From contig OU862908.1 in NCBI GenBank assembly GCA_917880885.1, positions 11,147,501-11,211,500 of the forward strand: a stretch of 64,000 nucleotides of DNA, read 5' to 3'. The stretch's first letter is position 1; every line of letters starts with the position of its first letter. Under the pieces are notes generated by a model. That model did no database searches. It was not told the DNA's origin and was given only the letters and a program-made list of their open reading frames with translations. The position numbers and the translations under genes were made by a program. Positions 1 through 11,482 of this stretch are shown here, in pieces. Origin of the DNA: Limnephilus marmoratus (Eukaryota; Arthropoda; Insecta; Trichoptera; Limnephilidae).

Positions 1-73
1 TGTTTCAATAAACACAACAACTAAATCCCTTTAAACAGTATGTAAATGAACGAATAAATTAATACGATGGCTT

Positions 74-106
74 GTGACGTCACGACACGTCGAACAGTGA
101 CGTCAC
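74..106. promoter_or_regulatory. Pair of CRE-type palindromes
   Basis: Two perfect copies of the 10-bp palindrome GTGACGTCAC lie 23 bp apart (74-83 and 97-106). The core TGACGTCA is the known binding site of CREB/ATF bZIP factors. Another copy is at about 51527. Whether these are active sites or chance/transposon ends cannot be told from the sequence; no gene start is visible next to them. Confidence 0.3.
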
Positions 107-863
107 CACTAAAATTTCAATAATGCCAACTTGACGGCGTATTCTTACGACCCGATTAAAAATGGACTTTTAAATAATTTTTTAAGAACTCTGCGTTTAA
201 TATAATTAAATAAAACTTATGTATTCAGAATCAGCGTTTATTGGTCTACATGAACATATTTTTTTAAAGCCATAACATTTTTCTCTGGAGTTCCTTATTA
301 GGGATGGCATAGTTCCACTGAATGCGTTTATTTGAAACTCTTGTCCGGTATTCGCAATCACAAAACATGAAAAACAAAAAACAATGAAATATTTACAATG
401 TCTTTTTTACAGTCTTCCAGTCTGTTTTACAGGTTCCAAGCGCGAGAGTAGAGTAGATGCGTCTGTCGTGCATTTTTGTTTCTTCGAGAGCGAGCGCAGT
501 CACTGCACAACCAATAATAACCCAAGGAATACCTGCGCGATAAAAGAATGACGAGAGTATCCCTCGGTTTCCACGCCACAGATAAATCCTTAGGGCAAAG
601 CAAGTATACGGTTTATGTCAGAAGAGTATTCTATTCTAAGTAAGTCCCATGCAAGCAAGTGGGTCAGTAATGTATAATAACATGAAATCAATAACTGTCA
701 GTAACTACGGAAGACCGGAGAATAATACAGTCGAGCTGTTTGCGATTAATTTATTAGGAGAATTACTGAATCACGTAACGGGCACGTTCGTAATTGGGGT
801 ATATATGAAGGAATATACTACCGACAGTCTATATGGATACGGTCCATGAATACTGCAGAACCT
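107..863. other. Unassigned sequence with one short ORF
   Basis: No recognisable gene or repeat. A 66-codon plus-strand ORF at 649-849 has no motif I recognise and no convincing splice context. The part from 420 to 600 is richer in CpG than its surroundings. I see no function. Confidence 0.3.
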
Positions 864-1340
864 TCGTGCTAACAAGACATAAAATAAAAGGGGAAATTCC
901 CAAGGAGCATCAGCGTGCTTCATAAAAGTAAAAGTTCCTTCCTTCAACACAAACGTATTTCAAATAATATACAATTGAGATTAGCACGTTTTTTTTACTG
1001 AAAGAGTACCGACAACCCAGCGGAAAAAATGATTAAGCAGCATCGTAAGTATTCTTCAACAATTTATTATATAAAACGAAAGGTTCCACCGATAAAAGAA
1101 AAGTCCAGTGCTTTTTAGTTTTGAATAGGCTTTGAAAATGTTTCTTGCTTGGTGAACACTTCATGTCCACTCGAGGCCCTTCACTTTGAGAACAAAATTC
1201 CTCGTATAGGTACAGCTAAAAATGAATTTTACCTTCATGGGAAATTCTAAGGAAAACCCATGGGGGAAGTGTGCTGCCCATCCACTTGGCCCACACAAAG
1301 AACGGAACCTTTTCGGAATTCATTTGTCTTGTTAGCACGA
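864..1340. repeat. Inverted-repeat element, 16-bp ends
   Basis: TCGTGCTAACAAGACA at 864-879 is repeated as its exact reverse complement at 1325-1340, framing 477 bp. The interior has no ORF. A short GGGAAATTC motif occurs near both ends. No clear target duplication is visible, so assignment as a non-autonomous DNA transposon is an inference. Confidence 0.4.
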
Positions 1341-2324
1341 GACAGTTAAAATTGAATTGAAGTATACTTTTTAATTGAAGATGAAAGAAACAAAATAAAA
1401 TTTATTTCTAAGTAAATATTTTATACAAAACATTATAACACACAACCTAAGTAAGAATCGTGGCTCAGGCACAAGAGCTTCTCTTTTCCGATAAGGTATA
1501 CATGACCAATGATGACCTTAAATATAATATTTTATAAAATGTATATGTTTAAATAAAACTGACATTCTTTATATTAAAAAAAAAAAAAAAATCTAGATTA
1601 AATGTTTGTAAACGAACCTCCTACAATCAAACTTATTCATAATGATAATAAGTATTGTCAAGTACAAACGAAAATATCACGAATGAACATGCACAATTTG
1701 AAAATTATAGTTGATAATATTACAAGAGAGTACCTGTATAATTTTTTTACGCACTTTAATAAAGTGTAATTTCGTGACATTTCACAAAAAATAGAGTAAT
1801 CTAGTAAATTAACTTATAAAAATTATTTTATTCAGGGGTTTCCTCTTACTTGAATGATCAGAAATAAAATCGAGTTCTCAGTCAAATCGAGATATCAGTT
1901 TTATTATTATTTTACAGCGGTAAAAGATTTTTACAGGAAGGCCTGAATAAATAATAAAGTCGGTCTATTAATGAACGATCATTATTCTCCAATATATATA
2001 AATGTGGCAAGATAATACACCAAAAATAACTTTGTAGAAGCTTCTCGTGACCTTTTTCTAAATGAAGAAAAAACTTTATTACTAAAAGTTCAATTTTATC
2101 AAGGGCCAGAATTATTTAAAATCGAAGACAAATAATATGATTTTATCAATACAATTACTACACGATATATGACAATGGTGACTTACTCAAAAAACGAGAG
2201 AAAATGATATAGTAAAGAGAGCTGATTCAGAAAGCAACTGTGGAAAATATATTTTTACAGTAATATTTTTAATAGAGGAATGTGCATAAAGAACCTCAAA
2301 ATACATAAGAAGGTAGGTAATATA
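1341..2324. other. AT-rich unannotated stretch
   Basis: Very AT-rich DNA with homopolymer A and T runs. No ORF, repeat family or splice-flanked exon was recognised. Confidence 0.5.
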
Positions 2325-2719
2325 TCGTCGCTCACATACTCACATTATAACACCGCGTATCTGATTTTACACAGGTTTTCAGAAGGAAGAAAAAACCGTT
2401 TATTTATTAAATAAAAATAGCACATCTTTGAAAAAGAAGGGTAACTAATATTTAGGAATCAGTTATTTGAAGAAACATTTTTTTTCATTAAAAACATATT
2501 GTTGTTATTGTTGGTATTTTAAATGACATTCGCGATGCAACACACCAAAAAAGGCTGAGACATAACGAGAGACGCAATATACTATTCTTTTCAATTTTCT
2601 TCAAATAATAAAACAAAAACAATTATAAGAACAATACTTTGTATGAAAGGAGTGGTAATTGGTCAAAATATTTTATACGCTATGATTTGAGAGAAGCGGT
2701 GTTATAATGTGAGCGACGA
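2325..2719. mobile_element. MITE-like inverted-repeat element
   Basis: The ends share an inverted repeat beginning TCGTCGCTCACAT and continuing through TATAACACCGC (left 2325-2356, right 2696-2719). The left end carries an 8-bp direct duplication (ACTCACAT) absent from the right end, so the arms differ only by that insertion. The 395-bp element is AT-rich and has no transposase. Flanking AT repeats prevent a clear target-duplication call. Confidence 0.5.
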
Positions 2720-3040
2720 AATATGTATAACGCTGTGGACTAACTATTACTGCGAAAAAGGTTTTTAAAAAAATGTTTCAATATATCAAGAGAATAAAGA
2801 AGATTTCTACAATATTTTCTGATTGAACAATTCAAAAATACCCAACAACAAATATGGCGTCAAGCTTCATCATAGCTCACGGTGGAAACAACGTTGAAAA
2901 TTGTTTCGTTGACCTAGAAATTCTGCACAGAAAAGGAGCTTCAAATTTCAGATATACACTGCTTGAAAGTTTTGTGCTTCTTCTGCTTTACAGTAACGAT
3001 TGTGAAAAAGAAAAATATGTTTAAAGGAAAATAATCTTAC

Positions 3041-3101
3041 CGTCCGTATTGAGTCCAAGGCGTTCCTTCAGAGCACGCGCAAATATATCATCCACTGGCT
3101 T
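3041..3101 (-). CDS. 61-nt internal exon of a host gene
   Basis: On the minus strand a pyrimidine-rich tract ending TTGTTCCAG precedes the segment and GTAAGATT follows it, a near-consensus acceptor and donor; a CTAAT branch-point-like motif lies just upstream of the tract. Only one of the three frames is open. It reads KPVDDIFARALKERLGLNTD plus one base, so the exon enters in phase 0 and leaves in phase 1. The peptide looks like an amphipathic helix; VDDxFAxAL weakly recalls the Tondu (Scalloped/TEAD-binding) motif of Vestigial-like proteins, but the match is too short to name the gene. The rest of the gene would lie to the left of the window and possibly at 29651-29710. Codon content and GC are clearly higher than in the flanking intronic DNA. 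Confidence 0.6.
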
Positions 3102-3364
3102 CTGGAACAAAAACAAACAATTAGTATAAATATTACAAACATATTTAACATATTCGTTCACATATTAATGGCGGTAGTTTAGAAGAGAACCAAATTCAGT
3201 TCGACGCATGAAATTCATAAATGTGATAACAATTGTGTTTAGTGAATAAGCGATGTTAGACAGAAAATAGAAGTAGGCCAAGAACATAGATAAACAAATA
3301 TATACTTTTGATAATAGTTTTTATAGCCTTGAGGTGATAAGAAGTGACTTGTACTAACTGCCTT

Positions 3365-3900
3365 AAATCCTCAGGCCTCGAACGTATTATTTCAGAGAGT
3401 CGAAATATTTTAACTAAACACTGTTTTTGAAAGGTGATAAAATAGGTCTTCATTTTTTATAAATCGCAATAAACAATATTGCACGCAAACATAAAAAAGT
3501 TTTTAAATGGCTCACCTTACGTTTTTTCTAACTAAAATTACTGATAACGAAAAAAATTAAAAAAAAAAACAAATACACATTTTATTAGACAAATGTATTA
3601 CAGACGTTGTTATCATCACCTCAATTTTTGGTCGTTCCATGAAAAATTATTTTTTTTAAGTTTCTTTATTCATTGAAAAAATTAATAAAAAAATTCCTAA
3701 AGTCTCATAAATTTATTTCAAAATGCGATTTGAAACTTTGGTTTTATATATGTTTATACATTTTTTGTAGTTAATTTTTGTATTTGAATAAAAAGTGTGG
3801 TCTTTCTCTTTCTAACACCGTTTATATCATATTTCTCAAAGTGAAAGCAAGGGAGATACAGGAATTTCTATGAGACCTATATGGGTTGTTACGAAAACCA
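3365..3900 (+). repeat. ~500-bp AT-rich dispersed repeat, copy 1
   Basis: Same order of motifs as 41810-42310 and 46070-46580: AGGCCTCGA near the start, GGCTCACCTTACGTTT, TCTAACACCGTTTATATC and TTTCTATGAGACCTATAT near the end. All three copies share orientation. No coding capacity and no clear termini, so the class is unknown. Confidence 0.6.
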
Positions 3901-4118
3901 AACATACAGACGTTAAGGCTTAAAGAATCATAACCGATTTCATAATCTTATCCTTACGCACTTCTTTTTCTCTTTTCTATTTTTTATTATAAGTTTACCA
4001 ATTTTCAACATCATTACATACTAGTACCATATGTTTACAGTAGACTTCACTCAAAGTAACTATCTTCCATTGGTCACCATGAAACAGCCAGCCGCCTAGT
4101 ACGATGATTTAATGTATC

Positions 4119-4295
4119 TAATCTATGGGGGCATACATTAATTACGTGAGCTCAAAAGGAGGGGGGGTCCAGAAAAATCTCACAGTACTTAAAAAGAATA
4201 TGCGAAGTGGCTCTAATTTATCTCACCAAGGTGGGGGGGGGGGATCTATGTTGGAAGAAAAACTGCTCACATAATTAATGTACCTGTAATCTATG
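4119..4295. mobile_element. 159-bp MITE with 9-bp target duplication
   Basis: TAATCTATG is present at 4119-4127 and 4287-4295. Between them the ends are inverted repeats: TACATTAATTACGTGAGC on the left, and the same with one change (TATGTGAGC) on the right as reverse complement. The interior carries G-runs (GGGGGGG and longer) beside each arm. Size, inverted ends and duplication identify a non-autonomous DNA transposon; 9 bp would suit a Mutator-like element, 8 bp a hAT. Confidence 0.65.
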
Positions 4296-5136
4296 TAACA
4301 CGTATTTTATAACTAAAAATAAAAATAAAATAATTTCAAAATGTAACTTAAGTTTTCACGTAGGTATACAGCCCAAGGAAACAAGTTGTTTTTCCTACAA
4401 AATATTTGGTATTATCTCTTCAGTGTAGTAGTTTTTGACATAATCTTTACGTAAATACAACACGCACGTAGTGAATATTATATTACCCACCGGAATGCTA
4501 AATTTAAGTAAGACTTCTTACAAACAATGTGTACGAACTGCGAACACGGGAATTTGAATATTTAAACCTTTATTGAGGTTTTAGTTTGAGACTTAACATC
4601 TGACCTTAAGGCATGTAAGGGTATTATAAAAGCTTGAGAAGGTCAATATATTCCAGCGAATTAAACGCCACATTATCCGCGTTCAAGGACAGCTCGCCGG
4701 CTAATACTAATAACTAGTTGCCAGTTGGCACTACTCGACACAACTTTACTTAAACACGACATTTTGAAAGTCGTAAAAAAACAACTTCGAACAATATAAT
4801 CGAGGATACACCGAGGATGAAATTGACTTACAGGCCAAATTAAACCCATTTATTTTTTAATATATTTTTTGGCTTTTGTTTAACCTCCTATGTACACATG
4901 TCGATCGTCCAGTTGATTAATCAGACATTTCCAAATAATAAGTTTTGAGATAATGAAGAAAGCAATATTCGAATGCTCACTATAAATCAAATATTATTTA
5001 CACGTGTTAGTGTTTTACACATTAAATACACTGTAAAATAACACCAGTAGCCGCGACGGTCCGGTACATTAGTATGACATTTTTAAATGACCTACCAATG
5101 ACCCAGAAAACACAAAAAATTGGTTAATCCCTCCCA
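4296..5136. other. Unannotated stretch
   Basis: AT-rich sequence without ORFs or recognised repeats. Confidence 0.5.
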
Positions 5137-5762
5137 TCCGGAGCCAGTGAGACTTTGGCATCCCTAATTGGGGTATGTTGTGAGGCTGAAGGTAGAAGGG
5201 AGGGAAGGAGATAGGAAAGAGGAATGTGGGGAAGTACCTGGCTATTCAGATCTGGTCACCAAACACGGCTAACGTAATTTCCAGCAACTTTTCAATTCTT
5301 AATGGTGGTCTTACATCAGGGCGATATTAAGAGTATCTTCCACTCTGGAACGTGCTGGAGATATACTATATATTATTTTTAATGAATAAATTGTGAAATA
5401 ACACAAATTAATATTCTTCTCTTTGTGTGCCGTATCAGGTCCCCCCGACGTTGGCGATCACTCTTGAAAATGTCTCTCTGTCTAGCGCTGCCCGGAATAG
5501 CACCACACTTCTACTGCCGGTCCACTCTCGTATATTTCGCAGCCAAGACATCTCCTACCAGACCCTCGGCGACCCTCTATCTTGCCTTTCAATATTAAAT
5601 GGAGCAAGTGATACTTCTCCCCTCGAAATATAAGACCCAGATATGAAATTTTCCTGATTTTTATTAATGTAAGCTAATAAAATTTATTTGCCACGCCGGG
5701 ATTCGATCCCGCGACCTTCGGATTGCGAGTCAAGATCCTTACCGCTGGACCACCTACGCCTG
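5137..5762 (-). mobile_element. tRNA-derived SINE family A, copy 1, interrupted
   Basis: Read on the minus strand, a tRNA-like head (about 5756-5693) carries an A box (GTCCAGCGGTAAGG) and a B box (GGGATCGAATCCC). It is followed by a body ending near GGATGGGAGGGA. The same head and body recur at 27715-28072, and the body at 29366-29545 and 31836-32850. The copy is split by a 250-bp RTE fragment (5413-5662). The internal RNA polymerase III promoter would drive transcription leftward. Confidence 0.75.
5413..5662 (-). pseudogene. RTE-type LINE 3' fragment nested in SINE
   Basis: The minus strand encodes the C-terminal tail of an RTE-clade polymerase: WLRNIREWTGSRS followed by VVLFRAALDRETFSRVIANV and a stop. 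The upstream part (GRRGSGRR) is in another frame, so there is a frameshift. The 3' UTR is very short with an AAGAGAAGAA tail, as expected of RTE elements. ATTAAT at 5407-5412 and 5663-5668 is the likely target duplication. The insertion post-dates the SINE it interrupts. The element is 5'-truncated and inactive. Confidence 0.7.
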
Positions 5763-6026
5763 ACTGACTAATCAATTGGATTATCGATTATTTGTAATCA
5801 AAAAGCTGTTTGTTTCTTACAAATAAATAAACTTTGGCCAAAGAAACGAAAAATACGCTATTTTTCAAGATGTCTCACAACATTCGTTTCTAAATTTTGT
5901 TAACTATAAAATAACAATAATTAAAATTAAACGCAGAAGGTACATATAAATGAATCTAAAAGATTCTAAAAATATCATTGGAGCTAAAAATATTATATTT
6001 TTGTAAAAAGTTATGTGGCAAGCAAT

Positions 6027-7700
6027 AATAAAGGACTAGCTGGGCCCGTTGCAGAAGCAACTAACGGGTTAAAACACTATGCGATTTGACATGTGAACGC
6101 GGACGAAGCGAGCAGGAGTGTGTGTTAAATTACATATATGAAGAAAAAACGATGTCTGAATGCGGATGGAGCGAGGAGTGAGCATCTACAAAGGGAACAG
6201 GTAGTCGACGCCCCCTCCAAAGTTTCATCGCAATAGGATGAACCGTTTAGCAATGCATAATTTCATGATGCCAGAGCTCTCTATTTTATACAGAATGAAT
6301 TTTATACAGAATGAATGCGCACATCAAACCCCAAAATTTTCATCGCAATCGGATGAAGCGTTTAACAATGCATAATTACTTGATGCCAAAGCTCACTATT
6401 TGGTGCATAAATAATCTACTCGATGCGCACATCAAATCTCAAAAGTTTCATCGCAATCGGATGAACGGTTTAGCAATGCATATTTTCATGATGCTGGAGC
6501 TCACTATTTTATACAGAAAGAATCGAATAGATGCCCAAATCAAATCCCAAAAGTTTCATCGCAATCGGATGAACGGTTTAGCAATGCATAATTTCATGAT
6601 GCCAGAGCTCACTATTTTATACAGAATGAATCGACTGGATGCTCACATCAAATCCTAAAAGTTTCATCGCAATCGGATGAACGGTTTAGCAATGCATAAT
6701 TTCATGATGCCAGAGCTCACTATTGTATACAAAAACCATCGACTGGATGCTCACATCAAATCCTAAAAGTTTCATCGCAATCGGATGAACGGTTTAGCAA
6801 TGCATAATTTCATGATGCCAGAGCTCACTATTGTATACAAAAACCATCGCGGGCATGCATACATCAAATCCCCAAAGTTTCATCGCAATCGGATGAACGG
6901 TTTACCAATGCATAATTTCATGATGCCGGAGCTCACTATTTTATACAGAATGAATCGACTGGATGCTCACATCAAATCCTAAAAGTTTCATCGCAATCGG
7001 ATGAACGGTTTAGCAATGCATAATTGCATGATGCCAGAGCTCACTATTGTATACAAAAACCATCGCCGGCATGCATACATGAAATCCCCAAAGTTTCATC
7101 ACAATCGGATGAACGGTTTAGCAATTCATAATTTCATGGTGCCAGAGCCCAACAGTACTTTTATACAAACCCTGTCCTGATAATAACGAACAAAACAAAA
7201 AAAAAGAATTATCCAATTAGGTGCAGTCGTTCGGAAGTTCGTTGAAGTTCGTTTCGGAAGTTCGTTGCGCGTACATACATTTCAGAGATTCATTTTTAAA
7301 CAAATTTCATAATGCCTGAGCTCACCAGTAATTTTATACAAACCTTATCCTAACAATAACGAACACAACAAAAAAAAAATTATCCAATTAGGTGCAGTCG
7401 TTCGGAAGCTATGCGCGTACTTACATTTCGGCGAATCATTTTTAAACAAATTTCTTAATGCCAGTGCTCACCAGTTATTTTATAAAAACCTTGTCCTCAC
7501 AATAACGAATACAACAAAAAAAGAATTATCCAATTATGGGCAGTCGTTCGGAATCTATGCGCGCACATAAATTTTCGCTATTCATTTTTAAACAAATTTC
7601 ATAATGCCAGAGCTCACCAGTAATTTTATACAAACCCTGCCCTGGACACAACAAAAAATAATTATCCAATTTGGTACAGTCGTTCGGTTCAATTCACTTC
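6027..7700 (+). repeat. Composite tandem-repeat element (108-bp and ~150-bp units)
   Basis: The region starts with GGACTAGCTGGGCCCGTTGC, which resembles the ends of the Helitron-like family at 41175, 46995 and 61555. Array 1 (about 6211-7150) has about nine copies of a 108-bp unit containing CATCGCAATCGGATGAACGG. Array 2 (about 7186-7700) has about four units of 146-170 bp containing TTATCCAATTAGGTGCAGTC. Because 108 is divisible by three, stops are absent over several units, giving repetitive ORFs (6311-6658, 6785-6982). These are very unlikely to be genes. Single units of both arrays are found at 9690-10020, 34300-34620, 36895-37010 and 47220-47370, so the arrays are internal expansions of that family. 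Confidence 0.75.
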
Positions 7701-8054
7701 GGTTGTTAAAAAAATTTATTTAAAAACCTTCAATTTTTCAAGTTAATTTTAACGTTCTCTGAAAGTTCTGTTCAAATTCTATTCAAGTTCTGTAATTATT
7801 TCTGTTTTGAAATAATAAGTATAAATAAATAATAATAAATATATTGAAGATAATTGAATAAATACAACTCGCACATTACGTGAAAATGAACTAATTTAAA
7901 AATAACGTTCCCACCAACAGTTGGTGTCCAGAAGCAACCTCCGTGTACCTACATAATTCAAAAAGTGACCATTTTGGGTGATTTTTTCATTTCATATCAT
8001 TAATTTTCGATTCATTTAAAGGAAAGAAGTTCATAAGTCGCTACCAATAATATT

Positions 8055-8262
8055 GGTGTAGGTACCTATGCGTTTTCTCAATAAATACTTGACAATCTTG
8101 AGTGATTTCTTTTAATATTTAAATGCTTCATACGCCGGTACCTACCTAGTATATACCGAGAAAAATAATATTTGGGTAGGTACCTACGCGTTTTTTCTTA
8201 CGTACTTTATTACTTTTCTTTAACGAATTTGCAATAACTTGATGGAACGGTAGGTACCTACC
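8055..8262. repeat. Cluster of GTAGGTACCTAC palindromes
   Basis: GTAGGTACCTAC or one-step variants occur four times in 210 bp (near 8058, 8138, 8174 and 8250). Further copies are near 10848, 11345, 26356, 29640 and 34918. The motif is self-complementary. No function is known to me. Confidence 0.5.
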
Positions 8263-8459
8263 GCGTTATAAATTGTGTTATTTTCAGATGGCCAGCAATT
8301 TTCACACTATCGAAGAATTTAGGAACACGTTTTTGACATGAATTTTTCAGAAAATTATTGATTTTCGTCGGGTTCTCCTGACATATTTCATATGAGAATC
8401 GTATATAATTTTGATATTAAAAGTTGCGGAATTCTCTACTGTAACGTATTTTTTAAAAA

Positions 8460-9145
8460 CATCTAAGCGGAGATCGGTTTCCGGGTCGCAATGCCGCGTA
8501 CCGTAAAACCACTACCGAAAACTCTGAAAAGTCTGTATTATTTAGGCTAAATTTTTGACACTCGGAATCCTGACCTATCTCAAGATTATCTGACTCGCCG
8601 CCAAGCCAAAATGGACCTTGGCACGTTCCAAACTCGAGGAAGCGACCGTCTATTATCGCCTGCGGGGCCGAGGCCTGGGCTGGAAAGTAAGAGGGCTTAA
8701 GCGTCTTTGCATTTTCAAGCGAAAATACGCCGTAAGGTGGTACGCGATGCGGGTGAGAAGAGTCCGTTATCGCATCACCAAAACTGGAACCGTCATTTGT
8801 ATGGACTTTTTGACACGTTTCCTTCCGAAATGGATTTTCGTCTTTCGACTGGCGAACCTGTCGGCGGAAAACATAACCCCGGCCGAATTTCTTCGTCGGA
8901 TAGTGAGAGATTACAGTTTCCGTCGCCAGGGTCGCACTTCAATTCTGTATCAGTCGTTTTGTATGAAACCGGTGTCAGAAAAGGCTGAAAAAAAAGGTGA
9001 GTTTTCCAAACTGAGCATAAAGGATTATAAGATTAAACGAAAAATTAAGGGCATCAGCACTAAGCTCAGCGGTGTAATGGATAGAATTGTTGTAGTAGAT
9101 AATTATAATTGCTATTTTGGGCGCTTTTATACGGGATTTGCCTAG
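8460..9145 (+). CDS. CpG-rich ORF region of unknown nature
   Basis: Two overlapping frames are open: 8618-9145 (175 codons, very Arg/Lys-rich, which suggests a shifted frame) and 8707-8988 (93 codons, more protein-like, rich in Ser, Pro, Asp and Glu). A perfect consensus donor, AAG|GTGAGT, starts at 8997, inside the longer ORF and just after the stop of the shorter one. An acceptor-like TTATTTTCAG lies upstream at 8278-8287. The GC-rich, CpG-containing composition stands out from the AT-rich surroundings. The block could be a 5' exon of a plus-strand gene, a processed copy or a mobile-element relic. I do not recognise either protein and do not assign a function. Confidence 0.3.
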
Positions 9146-9689
9146 ATCGGTCGCCGTGAAACCATAAATTGTAAAAACTAATGTGTAATTAAAAAATGGA
9201 AAAACTCTGTACGATTTCAGTCGAAAGAGAAAAGAACGGAATCCTTTCGTAAATGAATGTATTTAAAGAGGAAAATCCTTTTTACATATCAATGGCCACG
9301 TAGGTGTAATGAAAAAAAAAACAAATATTTATCCTGGAAGAGATTAATGAACGATGCGTCTGATATAATAAATAAAAAGTGCATAAAATACTATATTTTC
9401 ATGAAAGGCACAAAAGGTTGTTGATCCTTTTATGTCGATTGAAATAAAATTATCCAACTTTTTAAACAATAAACCTTCTCAGACACGCGTATAAAAGTAT
9501 TTTGTATTTTTGTATACCTAGATCGATTACACAGGTCTACAACAAAAATGCTGTCTGGATGTTTTCAACTGATTTCTATGTATTTAGGTGTTCTAAAAAC
9601 TAGAAAAATACTAAAAAAATTCCAGAACGTCAGGTTATTTTGCAAAACGGTATACATATATATCTACTCGAATACAGATGTAGATAGTA

Positions 9690-10130
9690 TATACAATAGT
9701 GAACTCTGGAAATAAACATTTCATTGCTAAACCGTTCATCCGATTGCGATGAAACTTTGGGGATTTGATGTGTGCATGACCGCGATGGTTTCTGCATACA
9801 ATAGTGAACTCTGGCATTATGAAATTACGAAAAATTAATTAATTAAATAAGAATGAATCGCAGAAATGTATGTACGCGCATAACTTTTGAATGACTGCAC
9901 CAAATTGGATATTCTTTTTTTTGTGTTCGTTATTGTCAAGACAAGGTTTGCTTAAAACTATTGGTGAGCTCTGGCATTATGAAATTTGTATAAAAAAATT
10001 GCAATAGGTGGCATGCGAGCTGTAAAGACTGAATGTACTGAGACTGAATGTATGGAATGCAGGAGGGGGAGGGGAACTCGGGTAGAGGGTTCGAGGGAGG
10101 GGAACTAGGGATCGGGAAGAGTAACCCGAA
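9690..10130 (-). mobile_element. Helitron-like repeat relic with purine tract
   Basis: Contains single, inverted copies of both tandem units of the 6.0-7.7 kb element (GATTGCGATGAAACTTTGG; then the GTGCAGTC/TTCGTTATTG unit). These are followed by the conserved GCATGCGAGCTG motif and a G/A-rich tract around 10060-10130. The same order is seen at 61555-61880. It abuts the pseudogene that begins at 10140. A 60-codon minus-strand ORF over 9635-9817 is only the translated repeat. Confidence 0.55.
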
Positions 10131-10139
10131 ATTTTAAGC

Positions 10140-10453
10140 AATAACAAAGACCCTAACTACAAAAAATCGTTAAAAGCATTTCAAGCTTTCGGTTGCCCAA
10201 TGAGTTCAAAAGAACATTTTCTTCATGTCATTCCCACCTCGACTACTTTCCAGAAGATTTAGGATATGTTAGTGAAGAGCCAGTTGAACGATTTCACCAA
10301 GATATTAAGGAGATGGAAAAAAGATACCAGGGAAGATGGAGCATCTCAATGATTGCAGACTACTGTTGGACGCTTCAGAGAGACCTTCCAGATGCTTCCT
10401 ACAAGCGAAAATGTACCAAAAGGAGTCTCACTGGGAAAAATAAATGTGTTTAG
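10140..10453 (+). pseudogene. Frameshifted multicopy transposon-protein C-terminus
   Basis: The first frame reads KSLKAFQAFGCPMSSKEHFL; after a shift near 10228 the next frame reads SHLDYFPEDLGYVSEEPVER and then FHQDIKEMEKRYQGRW...ADYCWTLQRD. This matches, from memory, the C-terminal region of a protein repeated many times in arthropod and other animal genomes and generally regarded as transposon-derived; I cannot name the superfamily. The N-terminal part is missing and the frame is broken, so it is a dead fragment. It ends at a normal stop after a basic tail (KRKCTKRSLTGK). Confidence 0.65.
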
Positions 10454-11482
10454 TGCTTACTAATCAATATATTTTAGATAAAAAAATAAGTTTTGTTACG
10501 AAATTATTTTTTTAGTCTTTTATCTTTTATTTTAAATTGATAACTTGTTTAACATGGATACCTACATTGTCAGAAAACGTGACGTTCTTTGACAAAATAA
10601 AAGTCATTTTCGGATTCAGCACACCCAAAAACATAAGAATTACGCAAAAAAACCAAAACAGCTCTCAATTTTTTTTTTGTAGACTTGTGTTATCGTAATA
10701 AAGTCAATAAAGAAAATCATAAATTACTGATATCAGCGATATTTTCAAATTTTAATCCCTGTTATAAAGAATAACCTAGCCATGACCAACAACCGAAGCT
10801 TTAGAGGTCGTTGGATGAACTCTGAACTTTATGCCGAGTGAGTGGATAGGTACCTATCTTTATAAATTTGGATTTATCTTTCCCTAAAGTGATTGGATTA
10901 ATGCTGTATGTCAGAAGTGATTGGCCAAAAAGTCTTAGCGTGATCACAAATCAGAAATGCCAGAACTTTTTGCATACAGGGCGAGGTGAAACATAATGGA
11001 TAATTTTTTGGCCATCAATACTTATTTGAGGGTCGATCACGCCATCGGGTTTGATCGACAGAACGATAAGGGCTCTTTGATACCCAATACCTACTCAGTT
11101 TGGTAAAATCGAAACACTTTAATAAATTAAACACATTAGGTATTCCGGACCTACATAAAGCACAACGGCCTTGATAATGTAGGTTGGTATGTATCGGGGA
11201 GGTTTTTTGATAATTCATAATCAGCAAGTAGGTAAGGATGTTCTGACAAGAATTTACAAAATTATTTTTATAAGTAATGATAAATTTAATTACGTCACTA
11301 ATTCGGTCCAAATAATTATCAAAATAACAATACAAATAACACACGTAGGTACCTAACGTATTCTTGTGTGTGCAGATGTATCAAGAGACTGCGTTAGTGA
11401 GGCCACTAGAGAAAGAGTGATAGGTGCAACCCGAAATTTTCACAATGGAGAAATATGCAATTATAAAACAGATGTTTGTTAG
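10454..11482. other. Unannotated stretch
   Basis: AT-rich. A 109-codon minus-strand ORF at 11015-11344 has no recognisable motif. Two GTAGGTACCTAC-like palindromes occur (10848, 11345). Confidence 0.4.

Noticed and set aside
6311..6982. 115- and 65-codon ORFs encoding a tandem 36-residue repeat
   Set aside because: They are the 108-bp tandem repeat read in a stop-free frame; other units contain stops and the sequence is a mobile-element interior.
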